From assembly GCF_003013405.1 (NCBI RefSeq), contig NZ_PXZL01000030.1, forward strand, positions 1 to 64,000: a DNA stretch of 64,000 bases. The letters are read 5' to 3'. The notes under the pieces are model-generated. The model did no database searches. It was not told where the DNA came from and worked only from the letters and a program-made list of their open reading frames with translations. Position 1 is the first letter of the stretch. Every line of letters begins with the position of its first letter. The position numbers and the translations under genes are program-made. The DNA comes from Brevibacillus formosus. Its GTDB lineage: Bacteria > Bacillota > Bacilli > Brevibacillales > Brevibacillaceae. Shown here one piece after another: positions 33,404-42,575 of this stretch.

Positions 33404-34598
33404 GAGAACCTCCTTTTCGTCTCATTGGTACGAGTTTGCCGTATGTTAAACAGCGCCAAAGCCATTCTGCCGGACCAAACTGATAATTGGCGAGCCACCA
33501 GCGACTAACGAAGATTTGGGCAGTAAAGATCACTAAGCTAAACACCAAACCGAGAGCCAGCTCAGGCGTTCCGTACAACTGTCCAACACGCACAACCAAT
33601 ACAGTGATGATCGTTTGGCTCAAGTAGTTGCTTAAGGCCATTCTGCCGACCGGTTCCAAATGCTTCAGCATGCGCTTGCCGCTCTCTTTCCGATAAAGAA
33701 GCAACAGTGACGTGATGTAAAAAGCGCACAGACTAATACCGCTCCAGGTAACAAATGTCTGAACGGCGATCGAGATCGAGGCAGGAAATTTTACGATGCC
33801 AAATTGAACAAGCGGAATCATCGGTACAAGCACAACACTCAAGCCCAGCGCCAACCACCATACGCGGCGAATGGCTGGAATAAATGCTTCCGTTCTCTCA
33901 AATACGCCCCGCTTGGCTGCCAAGAATCCGAATAAAAAGAAAGGAAATACCGATAGGATGACATAAAACTCAAAGGAAAGAACTACCGGAATTTCGTAAC
34001 CAACCCGAAATTGCAACCTTTCAATAATCGACCCATTCGTATAGGCATCGATAGCCTTTTGAATGAGCGGTGATTGATCTGGCATAGAAACGAGGTCCTC
34101 AGGAACAGTCAGCATCAGAGCAGACAGGGCCTGCATACCAATCAAGAGCGTCCACGCCCATCTTTTGATCGTCTTTTCTTGCCTGTGGTAAAACAGCAAC
34201 AGAAGAAAACCAGCTAGGGCGTACGTATGAAGAATGTCTCCATACCAGAGGAAAACGAGATGGGTCATTCCGAAAATCAGCAGAACTACTAGTCTGCGAG
34301 TAAAAAGGCTTTGATAAGGCAACTGTTTGCTCTCGGCGCGATGCATAAACAGAAAGAAGCCTACCCCAAACAAAAACGAAAAGATAGTGTAAAACTTCGT
34401 CTGTACAAACATGTTAAACAAAAGCCGTATCCAACCATCCATTTCCGAATGAGTATTGACCATCCCTGCATCTGGTAAGAACATGATGGGATACAAAAAT
34501 GAGGGCATATTCACTAGCAAGATCCCCAAAAGGGCAAAGCCTCTAATCCCATCTAGCTGCCGAATTCGCTCACCTTCCGAAACAGGTGCTACTTTCAC
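33393..34598 (-). CDS. DUF418-family (YeiB-like) membrane protein
   Basis: A 401-residue polytopic membrane protein, about 10 helices. Family signatures are RIRQLDGIRGFALLGILLVN at the N-terminus and NYLSQTIITVL plus the GPAEWLWR C-terminal motif, characteristic of DUF418. The function is not established. The start is GTG 34598, 9 bases after GAGGAGG; the longer frame upstream is unlikely. Its 3' end overlaps the 32-residue membrane peptide. Confidence 0.85.
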   Translation of the reverse strand: MKVAPVSEGERIRQLDGIRGFALLGILLVNMPSFLYPIMFLPDAGMVNTHSEMDGWIRLLFNMFVQTKFYTIFSFLFGVGFFLFMHRAESKQLPYQSLFTRRLVVLLIFGMTHLVFLWYGDILHTYALAGFLLLLFYHRQEKTIKRWAWTLLIGMQALSALMLTVPEDLVSMPDQSPLIQKAIDAYTNGSIIERLQFRVGYEIPVVLSFEFYVILSVFPFFLFGFLAAKRGVFERTEAFIPAIRRVWWLALGLSVVLVPMIPLVQFGIVKFPASISIAVQTFVTWSGISLCAFYITSLLLLYRKESGKRMLKHLEPVGRMALSNYLSQTIITVLVVRVGQLYGTPELALGLVFSLVIFTAQIFVSRWWLANYQFGPAEWLWRCLTYGKLVPMRRKGGSHAI

Positions 34599-34685
34599 GT
34601 CAATGAACCTCCTCAACTGCTCCTTAGGCTTTAACACTTTTAATACGAATGAACCTCGAAAAAAGTAACAAAATGCTTCCTTCAC

Positions 34686-34720
34686 AAGAAAAGAGCTTCG
34701 CGAAAACGAAGCCCTCTCTT
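34686..34720 (-). terminator. brnQ terminator
   Basis: GGCTTCG / CGAAGC hairpin with a TTTTCG-type loop; on the minus strand followed by TCTTTTCTT. Confidence 0.7.
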
Positions 34721-34730
34721 TCGTGCTACC

Positions 34731-36074
34731 TTATTTGGATGGGGAAGTCTTTGTTTCTGTTCCTGTGCGGTCTGTCCTTTTCCGAAAGTCGAACAGAACA
34801 CCGACAAAACCAGCAAATATTGCTGGCATGATCCAACCGGCGCCTTCCTTATAAAACGGAAGGACACCCAAGATATCGTTCCAGCTCTGATTAAAAAACG
34901 TAAGATTCATCAAATCCACGACACCAAAAACCGTAACAACTGCGACAGTCGCCATATACACAGACGAATGGGCAAGTATCCAACGCTCTAGCAACGCCAA
35001 CAAAATGAGCACGATAGCTATCGGGTAAATAGCACCCAGAATTGGGACAGATACACTTAAAATCTCCGATAGACCCAAGTTTGCGACGCCCATGCTCAGG
35101 ACACAGAGAATAATCGCCCATCCTCTGTAGGACAACCCTTTAAATCGTCCATGAAAGTATTGGCTGCAAGAAGTTACGAGGCCAATTGATACACATAGGC
35201 AGGCAACGGTAAAGATGACACCAAGAATCAGTGTACCGCTTGTCCCAAATAACTGCCTCATGATTGCTGTAAGGAGTAGCCCGCCATTCTCCGGCCTTCC
35301 TAAAGAGGCACCGGATGAACCCAGCAATCCCAAAATGACGTAGATGAATGTCAGCAACATACCTGCGCCAATGCCTGCTTTGATCATATTCGCAGACAGC
35401 TGCTTTTTGTCCTCAATTCCCTTGCTCCGCAACGTATTGGCGATCACGATACCAAATACGAGTGCAGCCAAAGCATCCATCGTTAAATACCCGTCTAGAA
35501 AACCCTGCACGACCGGATTGGTAGCATATTTTCCTGCTGGTACTCCCGTTGGACCAAGTGGTGTGAATAAGCTCTTGACGTAGATTAAAGCAATCATCGT
35601 CAACAGGGTAGGAGTCAGTATTTTTCCAAAGCGATCAATCAATTTGGAAGGGGTCAGACTGAACCAAAAGACAATGCCAAAAAATACGATCGTATAGAGG
35701 AAAAGACTCCAGGTGGAATCAGCGGCTTTTGCCGGCAAAAACGGCGCCATTCCCATCTCGTACGCGAGACTGCCTGCACGTGGGATGGCAAGTGCGGGTC
35801 CAATCGACACATAAATCAAAATAGGAAAAATAAGAGCAAAGCTTGGATGAACACGACTTGCCAATTGGTAAAAGCTCCCTGCTTTTGCGATGGCAATCAC
35901 ACCAAGAATGGGCAGACCAACCGCAGATAATACAAAGCCTGTAATCGACAGCCAAACAAGGGAACCAGCCTCTTGACCCAGATAGGGTGGAAAAATAAGG
36001 TTTCCTGCACCAAAAAACATCGAAAACAGCATAAAACTGACCAGCAGCATTTCTTTCTTAGACAAATTTATCAT
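34731..36074 (-). CDS. brnQ: Branched-chain amino acid transporter, BrnQ type
   Basis: A 447-residue, 12-helix LIVCS-family symporter for leucine, isoleucine and valine. Family signatures: FSMFFGAGNLIFPPYLGQEAG near the N-terminus, GPALAIPRAG, and DGYLTMDALAALVFGIVI. The start is set at ATG 36074 (MINLSKKEML); GGGAGG lies about 14 bases upstream, longer than ideal. No T-box or leader peptide is visible upstream, and a separate terminator follows. Confidence 0.92.
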   Translation of the reverse strand: MINLSKKEMLLVSFMLFSMFFGAGNLIFPPYLGQEAGSLVWLSITGFVLSAVGLPILGVIAIAKAGSFYQLASRVHPSFALIFPILIYVSIGPALAIPRAGSLAYEMGMAPFLPAKAADSTWSLFLYTIVFFGIVFWFSLTPSKLIDRFGKILTPTLLTMIALIYVKSLFTPLGPTGVPAGKYATNPVVQGFLDGYLTMDALAALVFGIVIANTLRSKGIEDKKQLSANMIKAGIGAGMLLTFIYVILGLLGSSGASLGRPENGGLLLTAIMRQLFGTSGTLILGVIFTVACLCVSIGLVTSCSQYFHGRFKGLSYRGWAIILCVLSMGVANLGLSEILSVSVPILGAIYPIAIVLILLALLERWILAHSSVYMATVAVVTVFGVVDLMNLTFFNQSWNDILGVLPFYKEGAGWIMPAIFAGFVGVLFDFRKRTDRTGTETKTSPSK

Positions 36075-36203
36075 CGACGTGTATATTACCTCCCATCTTA
36101 TTGAGAGGCATTCTATCAACTTTTGCGTTCCTTCGCTAGTAGCTGCGCCATAGTTGTAATTGAAAGATTTTTCCCACTTTTATTAGGAGTAAAAAACAGA
36201 GGA

Positions 36204-36250
36204 AACCACCTGCCCATAGCTTACCGTTTGAGCAACATCGACAAGTGGTT
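36204..36250 (-). terminator. Possible terminator of the ATP-grasp gene
   Basis: AACCAC / GTGGTT arms about 30 bases apart; on the minus strand followed by a T-rich stretch. The stem is short and the loop large, so this is tentative. Confidence 0.4.
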
Positions 36251-36256
36251 ATCCTC

Positions 36257-36991
36257 TTATCGTTTTCGCATGGAAACAATTCGTTTGTAAAAGGTCTTAT
36301 CCTCCAGCTTTTGAAAAAGAGAAAGAGAAGGTCTGAAGTTGGCCTCAATAATCCACGGTTTGCCGTCCACATCGATTCCTAAGTCCAAACCAATCTCCCG
36401 GAGTGTCGGATAGGCTCTTCCCAATCGCTTAGCTACCGCCGCGGCAATCATGCGGATATCACTTAAGAGATGCGGGCCTGCCTCTATATTCGACAGCTTG
36501 ATTGCCGTCTGGATGGGCAAAACTTTTCCACGGCTGCGAGCCACATTTGTCACGACATAGCCCGGACCTGCAAGCTTTGCACACCACCCTGTTATCACCC
36601 AAGGCTCCTTGTTGCTCCTGCGCTGGATCATGACACGCACATCAAAAGGCCTGCCGTTGATTCTTCCGAGTGGGATACGTGGCTGGAGCAGGTATGTTTT
36701 TGGCCGAAACAACGATTCCACGTATCGGATCGTGGCCGCTTTTCCCTTTACGAGACGCTGACGACTCCCACTATGGACCAAATACTTCTCTTCTCCTCGC
36801 GCCGTTACTTGAATAATCCCTGCCCCACCGCCGCCTCCCGAAGGCTTCAGCATCACGTGTGTAAACGCTTCTGCATACTGCCACAGCTCTTCTGGAGAGT
36901 ACACGCGGGTTTTGGGCAAATACTCCTGCAAAAGTTCGTCTTTGACCATGTGCTTATGCTTGCCCCATTTTCCTACGTTTGGCGGTTTTAT
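36257..36991 (-). CDS. YheC/YheD-family ATP-grasp protein, probable AUA start
   Basis: A 244-residue protein of the YheC/YheD ATP-grasp family found at the spore coat. Visible: VMLKPSGGGGGAGIIQV (ATP-binding loop), LLQPRIPLGRINGRPFDVRVMIQ, and WIIEANFRPSL with the metal-binding acids. The first ATG (36949) would cut off a segment GKWGKHKHM that fits the family's start (a W-K/H motif before a LP-x-TR segment). The frame is open back to ATA at 36991, 8 bases after GGAGAG, where the ATA overlaps the panD stop as ATAA. If that start is not used, the ORF begins at 36949. Confidence 0.7.
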   Translation of the reverse strand: MKPPNVGKWGKHKHMVKDELLQEYLPKTRVYSPEELWQYAEAFTHVMLKPSGGGGGAGIIQVTARGEEKYLVHSGSRQRLVKGKAATIRYVESLFRPKTYLLQPRIPLGRINGRPFDVRVMIQRRSNKEPWVITGWCAKLAGPGYVVTNVARSRGKVLPIQTAIKLSNIEAGPHLLSDIRMIAAAVAKRLGRAYPTLREIGLDLGIDVDGKPWIIEANFRPSLSLFQKLEDKTFYKRIVSMRKR

Positions 36992-37380
36992 GGCAGTGTC
37001 TCTCCATTCTTTATCAGATGATGCTCCTCTATTTTCGTGATACGATTCTGTTCGTCTACAAACACGACCTTGGGAACGAGCTGTTCGATCTCGGTTTCAT
37101 CGTACATGCCCATACTCAAAATGATGACGAGATCTCCCGGCGAGAATAAGTGGGCAGGTGGACCGTTCAGACAGATGACTCCGCTACCCGATGCTCCGGG
37201 TAGCGCGTATGTTTTCCAGCGCGTGGCATTACGCAAACTGGTTATTTGCACGATTTCATAAGGCTTGATATCTGCCGCATCCATGAGAGCAACATCAATT
37301 GTGATACTCCCCACGTAATCCAGTTCCGCCTGCGTAACTGTCGCCCTGTGAATTTTGCCTTTGCACATGTGTCGTTGCAT
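36988..37380 (-). CDS. panD: Aspartate 1-decarboxylase (PanD)
   Basis: A 130-residue pyruvoyl enzyme making beta-alanine for pantothenate and CoA. The self-cleavage site is Gly24-Ser25 in YVGSITID, after KGKIHRATVTQAELD; the later GASGSGVICLNGPPA, and GDLVIILSMG match the family. Start ATG 37380 is preceded by AAAGGAG about 11 bases away. panB and panC are not in the window. Its stop codon overlaps a possible AUA start of the ATP-grasp gene, a sign of coupling. Confidence 0.93.
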   Translation of the reverse strand: MQRHMCKGKIHRATVTQAELDYVGSITIDVALMDAADIKPYEIVQITSLRNATRWKTYALPGASGSGVICLNGPPAHLFSPGDLVIILSMGMYDETEIEQLVPKVVFVDEQNRITKIEEHHLIKNGETLP

Positions 37381-37464
37381 AGGCGGTTCACTCCTTTCCA
37401 AACCGATGACATTAGTCTATGTGCGATGGATTGTCCATGAAACCTCCTGCGAAAGGAAATCTGG

Positions 37465-38529
37465 TTAGGGGATATGATACGCAGCCTCCAAATCGATTCC
37501 ATAGGTGAGGCATAGTTGGCTGAGTTCTTTTGTCAAATTCGGTTCGAATGGAATACCGTTTTCCATACGTTCTTGCTTTTTTCGACTCTCGATCTCCCCA
37601 GGTATAAAAATTTCCGATACATCTTCTTTCGTAGGAACGCTTTTCACCTCACGAATGTATGCATCCATATTGGCGCAAAAATCGGGGAGTGGCATAAATC
37701 GTTCAATATCGACTGTCAAGAATAGATGTCCGACGTTTTGTGGCTCTTGCCAATTGTCATATAAGCTTTTTACATGTGGTCCCGTTGCTGCTCCTGTTAG
37801 CAGCCCACACAAGATATCGATGAACATCGCCAATCCATAACCCTTTGCTCCCCCGATCGGCAATAGAGAGCCTAGCAAGGCTTGTGTGGGATCAGTCGTT
37901 TCCTTCCCATTAGGGTCGATGGCCCAATTGGCAGGAATGGATTCTCCTTTTTTAGCGGCTAAGGCAATTTTTCCTCTGGCAGCGACACTTGTAGCCATAT
38001 CTAGCAAAAAAGATGGTTCTTCCCCTGCCGGTATTCCCACTGCAATCGGATTCGTTCCGAAAAAAGGGCGAATCCCTCCTGTTGGCGCCATAGCTTCGGG
38101 GGCATTGGAAAGCACCAGTAGAATCCTTCCTTCTGCAATCGCTCGTTCTGCATAGTACGAACAGGAGCCAAAGTGGTTGGAATGACGAACACCAACTACC
38201 CCGATTCCCATCTGCCCTGACAACTTAATCGCTTCCTCCAATGCCGCAACCCCGACCACCGCACCCAGTTGGTTTTTGCCGTCTACCAGTGCTGTTGCTC
38301 CCTCTTGTTTCCATACCACTGGTTCATCGTTCAATTCGATCAAGCCTGCTTCGATTCGTTGGATATAGATCGGCAGCCTCGCCAAACCATGGGATTCGGT
38401 GCCGCGCAAATCAGCATGGACGAGGGATTCTGCGACAAGCCTTGCATGCTCATGTCTGGCACCTGCCTGTACAAGCACTTCTGTTACGACTTGCTCCAAA
38501 CGCTTCCAATGAAAGAGTGCAGGGTGCAT
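37465..38529 (-). CDS. Ldh_2-family malate/L-lactate/ureidoglycolate dehydrogenase
   Basis: A 354-residue NAD(P)-dependent oxidoreductase of the Ldh_2 family. Signatures: VHADLRGTESHGLARLP (about 38-54), GVVGVRHSNHFGSCSYYAE, FFGTNPIAVGIP, LLDMATSVAARGKIA and GAKGYGLAMFIDILCG. The precise 2-hydroxyacid substrate cannot be read from sequence. It has a ribosome site (GGAGGGG-type) before the ATG and no obvious operon partner; the next gene is panD on the same strand about 84 bases away. Confidence 0.88.
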   Translation of the reverse strand: MHPALFHWKRLEQVVTEVLVQAGARHEHARLVAESLVHADLRGTESHGLARLPIYIQRIEAGLIELNDEPVVWKQEGATALVDGKNQLGAVVGVAALEEAIKLSGQMGIGVVGVRHSNHFGSCSYYAERAIAEGRILLVLSNAPEAMAPTGGIRPFFGTNPIAVGIPAGEEPSFLLDMATSVAARGKIALAAKKGESIPANWAIDPNGKETTDPTQALLGSLLPIGGAKGYGLAMFIDILCGLLTGAATGPHVKSLYDNWQEPQNVGHLFLTVDIERFMPLPDFCANMDAYIREVKSVPTKEDVSEIFIPGEIESRKKQERMENGIPFEPNLTKELSQLCLTYGIDLEAAYHIP

Positions 38530-38654
38530 CTTCTCTTTTTCCCCTCCTTCACCGCTGTTCTATACTTCGCCTGCTTCCTAATCTGAATATAGATATGTCG
38601 CCCGCTGATTGACCGCTACAGGCATTGACCCAGTTCAAGAGACGATACCAATAG

Positions 38655-38687
38655 AAAAGGAGCTCCCGGTTTTGGGGCTCCTTTTTT
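38655..38687 (-). terminator. Terminator of the tandem PBP4 gene
   Basis: AAAAGGAGC / GCTCCTTTTTT hairpin (CCCGGTTTTGGG-type middle) in the convergent position; can act in both directions. Confidence 0.88.
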
Positions 38688-38696
38688 GCGTGATTC

Positions 38697-41591
38697 CTAT
38701 TCATAACTGGCCAGTATCTCAACAATCTGATCCTGCATCTTGGTAAACAGCTCTTCATCCTCGACATACCCATTGAACATAATCGAAACAACGAGCTTCT
38801 CTTTGCCTTTGGTCGTGATATAGCCCGACAGCGTGTTTACACCTGTCATCGAACCTGTTTTCGCATGAAGATTATTCGCGGCAGTTGTGTCCTTTAGGCG
38901 GTTTTTCAGTGTCCCGTCTATTCCCGCTATGGGTAAAGATTCATCATAAGCGGCAAATGTTGATTCTTTGGTCATCCCCTCAAGTACGGAGGCGATCTGC
39001 CGAGCAGAAATAAGATTGTAGCGGGTCAATCCTGAGCCATCCATCATGTCGAAGGTGGTATTCCCGCCGAGCGAAGCTACGGTTTCCTGAACGATCTCTG
39101 CACCAATGGCTGCGCTCCCTTTCCCTTTCTTTACGGCTCCGAGCGTCTTGAGGAGCATTTCTGCGTAGTAATTGTCACTTCGCTTGTTGAGGTACTGAAC
39201 GATTTCCTTGAGTGGCATTGACTCAAATTGTGTCCATTTCACTGCTGCTGGAGGAACTGGCTGAATCATCACTTCGCTTTTCGGAGCAAACGCAATTCCA
39301 TGCTGCTCCAACGTTTCCTTCAGAACAGACCCCACGTACTTTGCTGGCTCTTCTACAGGTACGCGCTCGTAATCCCCTTCGTGATCAAGTGGGAGGTTCC
39401 CTGACAGTCTGATGGTATTTGTCCCACGGTCACGCAGGATAGCAAAGGTATTTTCTTCCCCTTTCTGTACGGTCTTGGCTTCATTGATTACTTGCACATA
39501 CGCTGTTTGGGGAAGCAAATTGATTTCCACTGGTTCGCCGGCATCGTTGGCCGGCTTGAATTCGATCATGACCGTCCCTCTGTTCATTGCTAGAGCCCCT
39601 ATGGTCGGGTTGTAATAGTAGCTCTCATCATCCCATGCCCAGCCGAGACCCAGCCGTTGTTGGTCAAAGTAGCTGTCATCCATCACGAGGTTCCCATTGA
39701 TACGCGTGATTCCTTGTTGCTTGAGCCACCCTGCTATTTTTTCAATTGACACACCTTCCTGCACTTTTAGCGCATTCTCCGTATGCAAGGTAGGGTCGCC
39801 GTACCCTTTCACATACAGATTGCCTTGCTGTATGCCGGTAGAGGTGATCGGGGCGTCTCCATACACTTCCGTTTTGAATACGTAGTCCGAACCAAGCTGG
39901 TTCAAAGCTGTGGCAGTCGTCAGCAGCTTCAGATTCGAAGCCGGGGTAAGCAGTGTGTCCGCATCACGCTCATATAAAACAGGGTCATCTGTTGAATCCA
40001 ACGATTTGATCATGATTCCAGCCGTTACCCCTGCTGCTTCCGGCGTATCGAGGATGGGATCAATCAAAGCAGAAAGGGGGTACGTCTTTTTCTCTGGAGG
40101 GGTGAATCCCTCCGGTGCTGCGATATCTGGGTAGGTTGTTAACAAAATTCCGATTCGATCCTGTAGCTCCCTTGCATACTTCGATTTATAAATGCCGTTG
40201 ATCAAAATCGAAAAAGCCAGCTTATGACCATTTTTCGCTGTTACATAACCCGACATGGTACTTACTCCGCTTAACGAACCTGTCTTTGCAACCAAATTCT
40301 TTTCGGCGCTGGTTCCTTTCATGCGGTTTTTTAAGGTGCCGTCTACTCCTGCGATTGGGAGTGATTTTTCCAATTCCGTTCGATATTCTTGCTCCTGCAA
40401 AAAGATAAGCGTTTCAATCATCTGCTCTGGAGTGATCATATTAAATCTCGATAACCCCGAGCCATCGACCTGACGGAAGCCTGACTCAATGCCAGCGCGC
40501 TTCATCACGTCCGCTACCGCCTCACTGCCTGCTTCAAAGCTGCCCTCACCTTTCTGAGTAACGCCCAGCGTCTTTACAAGCATCTCCGCATAAAAATTGT
40601 CACTATCCTTGTTGAGCTCCACCGTGATTTCACCCAATGGTTTGGATAAGTGGGTATAGAGTGGTACTCCGCTTTGCAGCACGGTTTTTTTCACTTCTGT
40701 CTTCGGATGTAAGGCAATCCCTTGTTTCAGCAACTGATTCTTCCATAGGTCGCCCACATAAAAAGCCGGATCTTCCATTGTGACATCCTCATCATAAGGA
40801 GCTGCTTGCACCCCGATCGTACCGGATACAATGATTTCATTTTTCCCGCGCGGACGCTCGACGAGCACGTTGCTCTCCTTGCCCGCTGTCGTTTTCAACT
40901 GGTTTGTGACTGTTATGTATGTGGTAGCCGGATTCATGGTCAAGACGGGAGCATCGTTCACTGTTTTTCCAGGGGTTGCTGTTAGGGTTGTAAAGTTTTT
41001 ATTTACGGCTAATCCACTTACCTGAGCGCTGTACCCATACGGTTCGTCATCCCACATCCAGCTCGTACCCAATCTGGTCTCATCGAAATAGCTGTCATCG
41101 AGAAGCAGGTTTCCATTGATGCGTTTGATCCCCAAATCTTTGATAGCTTTTGCCATTTGCTGCAAATCGTCTGGCTTCAGACTAGGGTCCCCATAGCCTT
41201 TTAAAATCAGATCTCCTTGCAAAATGCCTCCGTTATTCACCTTTCCTGAAACAAACACCTCGGTCTTCCACTGATAATCCGGCCCCAGCTTATCCAGACC
41301 CGCGATGGTCGTAAACAGCTTCATGTTGGAAGCCGGGATAAAATTACGTTTGGCATTGTGCTTATATACATACTTTTTGTCGGTTAGATCGTAGACCGCG
41401 ATTCCAGCGTACATCCCCTTGCTATTCTCATCGTTTTTCAAATCGGCGAGGAATTTTTCTATGCTGAGTGCAAGAGGACTAGAAGAAGCGGTCTCTTCCT
41501 TGGCTTGCACAGGCGAAGCTGCTACCTGCAACAAGAGAGCCAACACGAAAAACCACGTACCGACATGTCGAAAAGCAAACAAATGATTCAT
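38697..41591 (-). CDS. Double-domain D-alanyl-D-alanine carboxypeptidase (tandem PBP4/S13)
   Basis: A 964-residue exported protein. Signal peptide 1-30 (VASPVQA-K). Two complete S13 (PBP4, DacB) domains follow, each with all catalytic motifs: domain 1 has S88-x-x-K91 (PASNMK), SDN 330-332 and KTG 436-438; domain 2 has S552-x-x-K555, SDN 805-807 and KTG 911-913. Single-domain homologues are about 450-490 residues, so this looks like a gene duplication and fusion. Both halves appear catalytically intact and would trim or hydrolyse peptidoglycan cross-links outside the cell. No signal that one half is degenerate. Confidence 0.9.
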   Translation of the reverse strand: MNHLFAFRHVGTWFFVLALLLQVAASPVQAKEETASSSPLALSIEKFLADLKNDENSKGMYAGIAVYDLTDKKYVYKHNAKRNFIPASNMKLFTTIAGLDKLGPDYQWKTEVFVSGKVNNGGILQGDLILKGYGDPSLKPDDLQQMAKAIKDLGIKRINGNLLLDDSYFDETRLGTSWMWDDEPYGYSAQVSGLAVNKNFTTLTATPGKTVNDAPVLTMNPATTYITVTNQLKTTAGKESNVLVERPRGKNEIIVSGTIGVQAAPYDEDVTMEDPAFYVGDLWKNQLLKQGIALHPKTEVKKTVLQSGVPLYTHLSKPLGEITVELNKDSDNFYAEMLVKTLGVTQKGEGSFEAGSEAVADVMKRAGIESGFRQVDGSGLSRFNMITPEQMIETLIFLQEQEYRTELEKSLPIAGVDGTLKNRMKGTSAEKNLVAKTGSLSGVSTMSGYVTAKNGHKLAFSILINGIYKSKYARELQDRIGILLTTYPDIAAPEGFTPPEKKTYPLSALIDPILDTPEAAGVTAGIMIKSLDSTDDPVLYERDADTLLTPASNLKLLTTATALNQLGSDYVFKTEVYGDAPITSTGIQQGNLYVKGYGDPTLHTENALKVQEGVSIEKIAGWLKQQGITRINGNLVMDDSYFDQQRLGLGWAWDDESYYYNPTIGALAMNRGTVMIEFKPANDAGEPVEINLLPQTAYVQVINEAKTVQKGEENTFAILRDRGTNTIRLSGNLPLDHEGDYERVPVEEPAKYVGSVLKETLEQHGIAFAPKSEVMIQPVPPAAVKWTQFESMPLKEIVQYLNKRSDNYYAEMLLKTLGAVKKGKGSAAIGAEIVQETVASLGGNTTFDMMDGSGLTRYNLISARQIASVLEGMTKESTFAAYDESLPIAGIDGTLKNRLKDTTAANNLHAKTGSMTGVNTLSGYITTKGKEKLVVSIMFNGYVEDEELFTKMQDQIVEILASYE

Positions 41592-41770
41592 GATAACCTC
41601 CTTGTCATAGTCTGGGCGATTTCCACCAACAAATCACAGTACGCCATCATGATAGCATGTATTCTATTTATTCGGAATATTACCATTATACTAAAAATCA
41701 ACAAGCATGAACGATACCCATTTCGTTCATACTACCTTCAAGACTTCTTTTGTTTGGAGGAAATGGTTTC

Positions 41771-42313
41771 ATGTTCTATCGATTGCTTCTCAGTTTGTCA
41801 CTTCTCTGCGCCTTTTCATTCCCCGTCCATGCCCAAACCGACATCGGGCGTGTACAAGTAGATCCCTCCCCCTATTCTTCTCTTAAGGAGCTCGTCAAAA
41901 AGTGCGACTTGATCGTCATCGGGCGGGTTGACAGTAATCATCGGGCTTATCCAACGGGACGCACCATTCCCCAAGGCAAGATCGTAAACTACACACAAAG
42001 CCTCCATGTAAAAACGGCCATAAAAGGCTCGTCATCCAGACGATTAACTGTGATTAGCACTGGCGTAGAACCGCTTCCCGATGCCTCCAGTCCGCTCAAC
42101 CTGCAATATCCTGGGCCGTTGGCGGAGGGAAATTATTTATTGTTTTTACGAAAAGTAAGCGGATCACAGCTGTACAGTACAGCAGGTCTCTGGCAAGGCG
42201 TTTATCCAATCTCCCAAGGAAAAACCATTGCTCTTACCAACCTCGGCTTTTCCGAGCTGAACCAGCTGTCCCAAGAAGAAGTCGTCCGAAAAATAACAGC
42301 GATATCCCGCTAA
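41771..42313 (+). CDS. Small exported protein of unknown function
   Basis: A 180-residue protein with a signal peptide (FYRLLLSLSLLCAFSFPVHA, cleavage near HA-Q). The mature part is beta-rich (CDLIVIGRVDSNHRAY, LTVISTGVEPLPDA, NYLLFLRKVSG) and resembles no family I can name. The ATG at 41771 is about 10 bases after GGAGG; an in-frame ATG at 41750 precedes this site. It ends at a bidirectional terminator shared with a small membrane ORF. Confidence 0.7.
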   Translation: MFYRLLLSLSLLCAFSFPVHAQTDIGRVQVDPSPYSSLKELVKKCDLIVIGRVDSNHRAYPTGRTIPQGKIVNYTQSLHVKTAIKGSSSRRLTVISTGVEPLPDASSPLNLQYPGPLAEGNYLLFLRKVSGSQLYSTAGLWQGVYPISQGKTIALTNLGFSELNQLSQEEVVRKITAISR

Positions 42314-42322
42314 CGCCACAGC

Positions 42323-42354
42323 AAAAAACCGCTCTCGTAAACGAGCGGTTTTTT
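42323..42354 (+). terminator. Bidirectional terminator
   Basis: AAAAAACCGCTC / GAGCGGTTTTTT hairpin with an eight-base loop, between convergent genes. Confidence 0.9.
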
Positions 42355-42374
42355 GACGTTACCATCATGTGCTG

Positions 42375-42491
42375 TCAGTTGCGCATCACGTAGATAAAAA
42401 TCACCATAGACACAGCACAAGCGAGTACACTGAGAATAAAACCCCAGATCACCCATTTGCTATTCGTCTTGTTTATGTGTTTGTCGTCCAT
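42375..42491 (-). CDS. 38-residue single-span membrane protein
   Basis: ORF starting MDDKHINKTNSKW and ending in VMRN, with one hydrophobic helix (about 13-34) that contains a Cys. A charged N-terminus and short basic C-terminus suggest a single-pass protein. The ATG is 8 bases after GAGGAG and the ORF ends near a shared terminator. It is too short for family assignment, but the ribosome site is convincing. Confidence 0.55.
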   Translation of the reverse strand: MDDKHINKTNSKWVIWGFILSVLACAVSMVIFIYVMRN

Positions 42492-42575
42492 GGAAACTTC
42501 TCCTCATTCAAGCATTCACCTTCTATTATAAGGTTGTTTGACAGGAAAGGGAAACCGTTAATGTGGCGAAAACTG

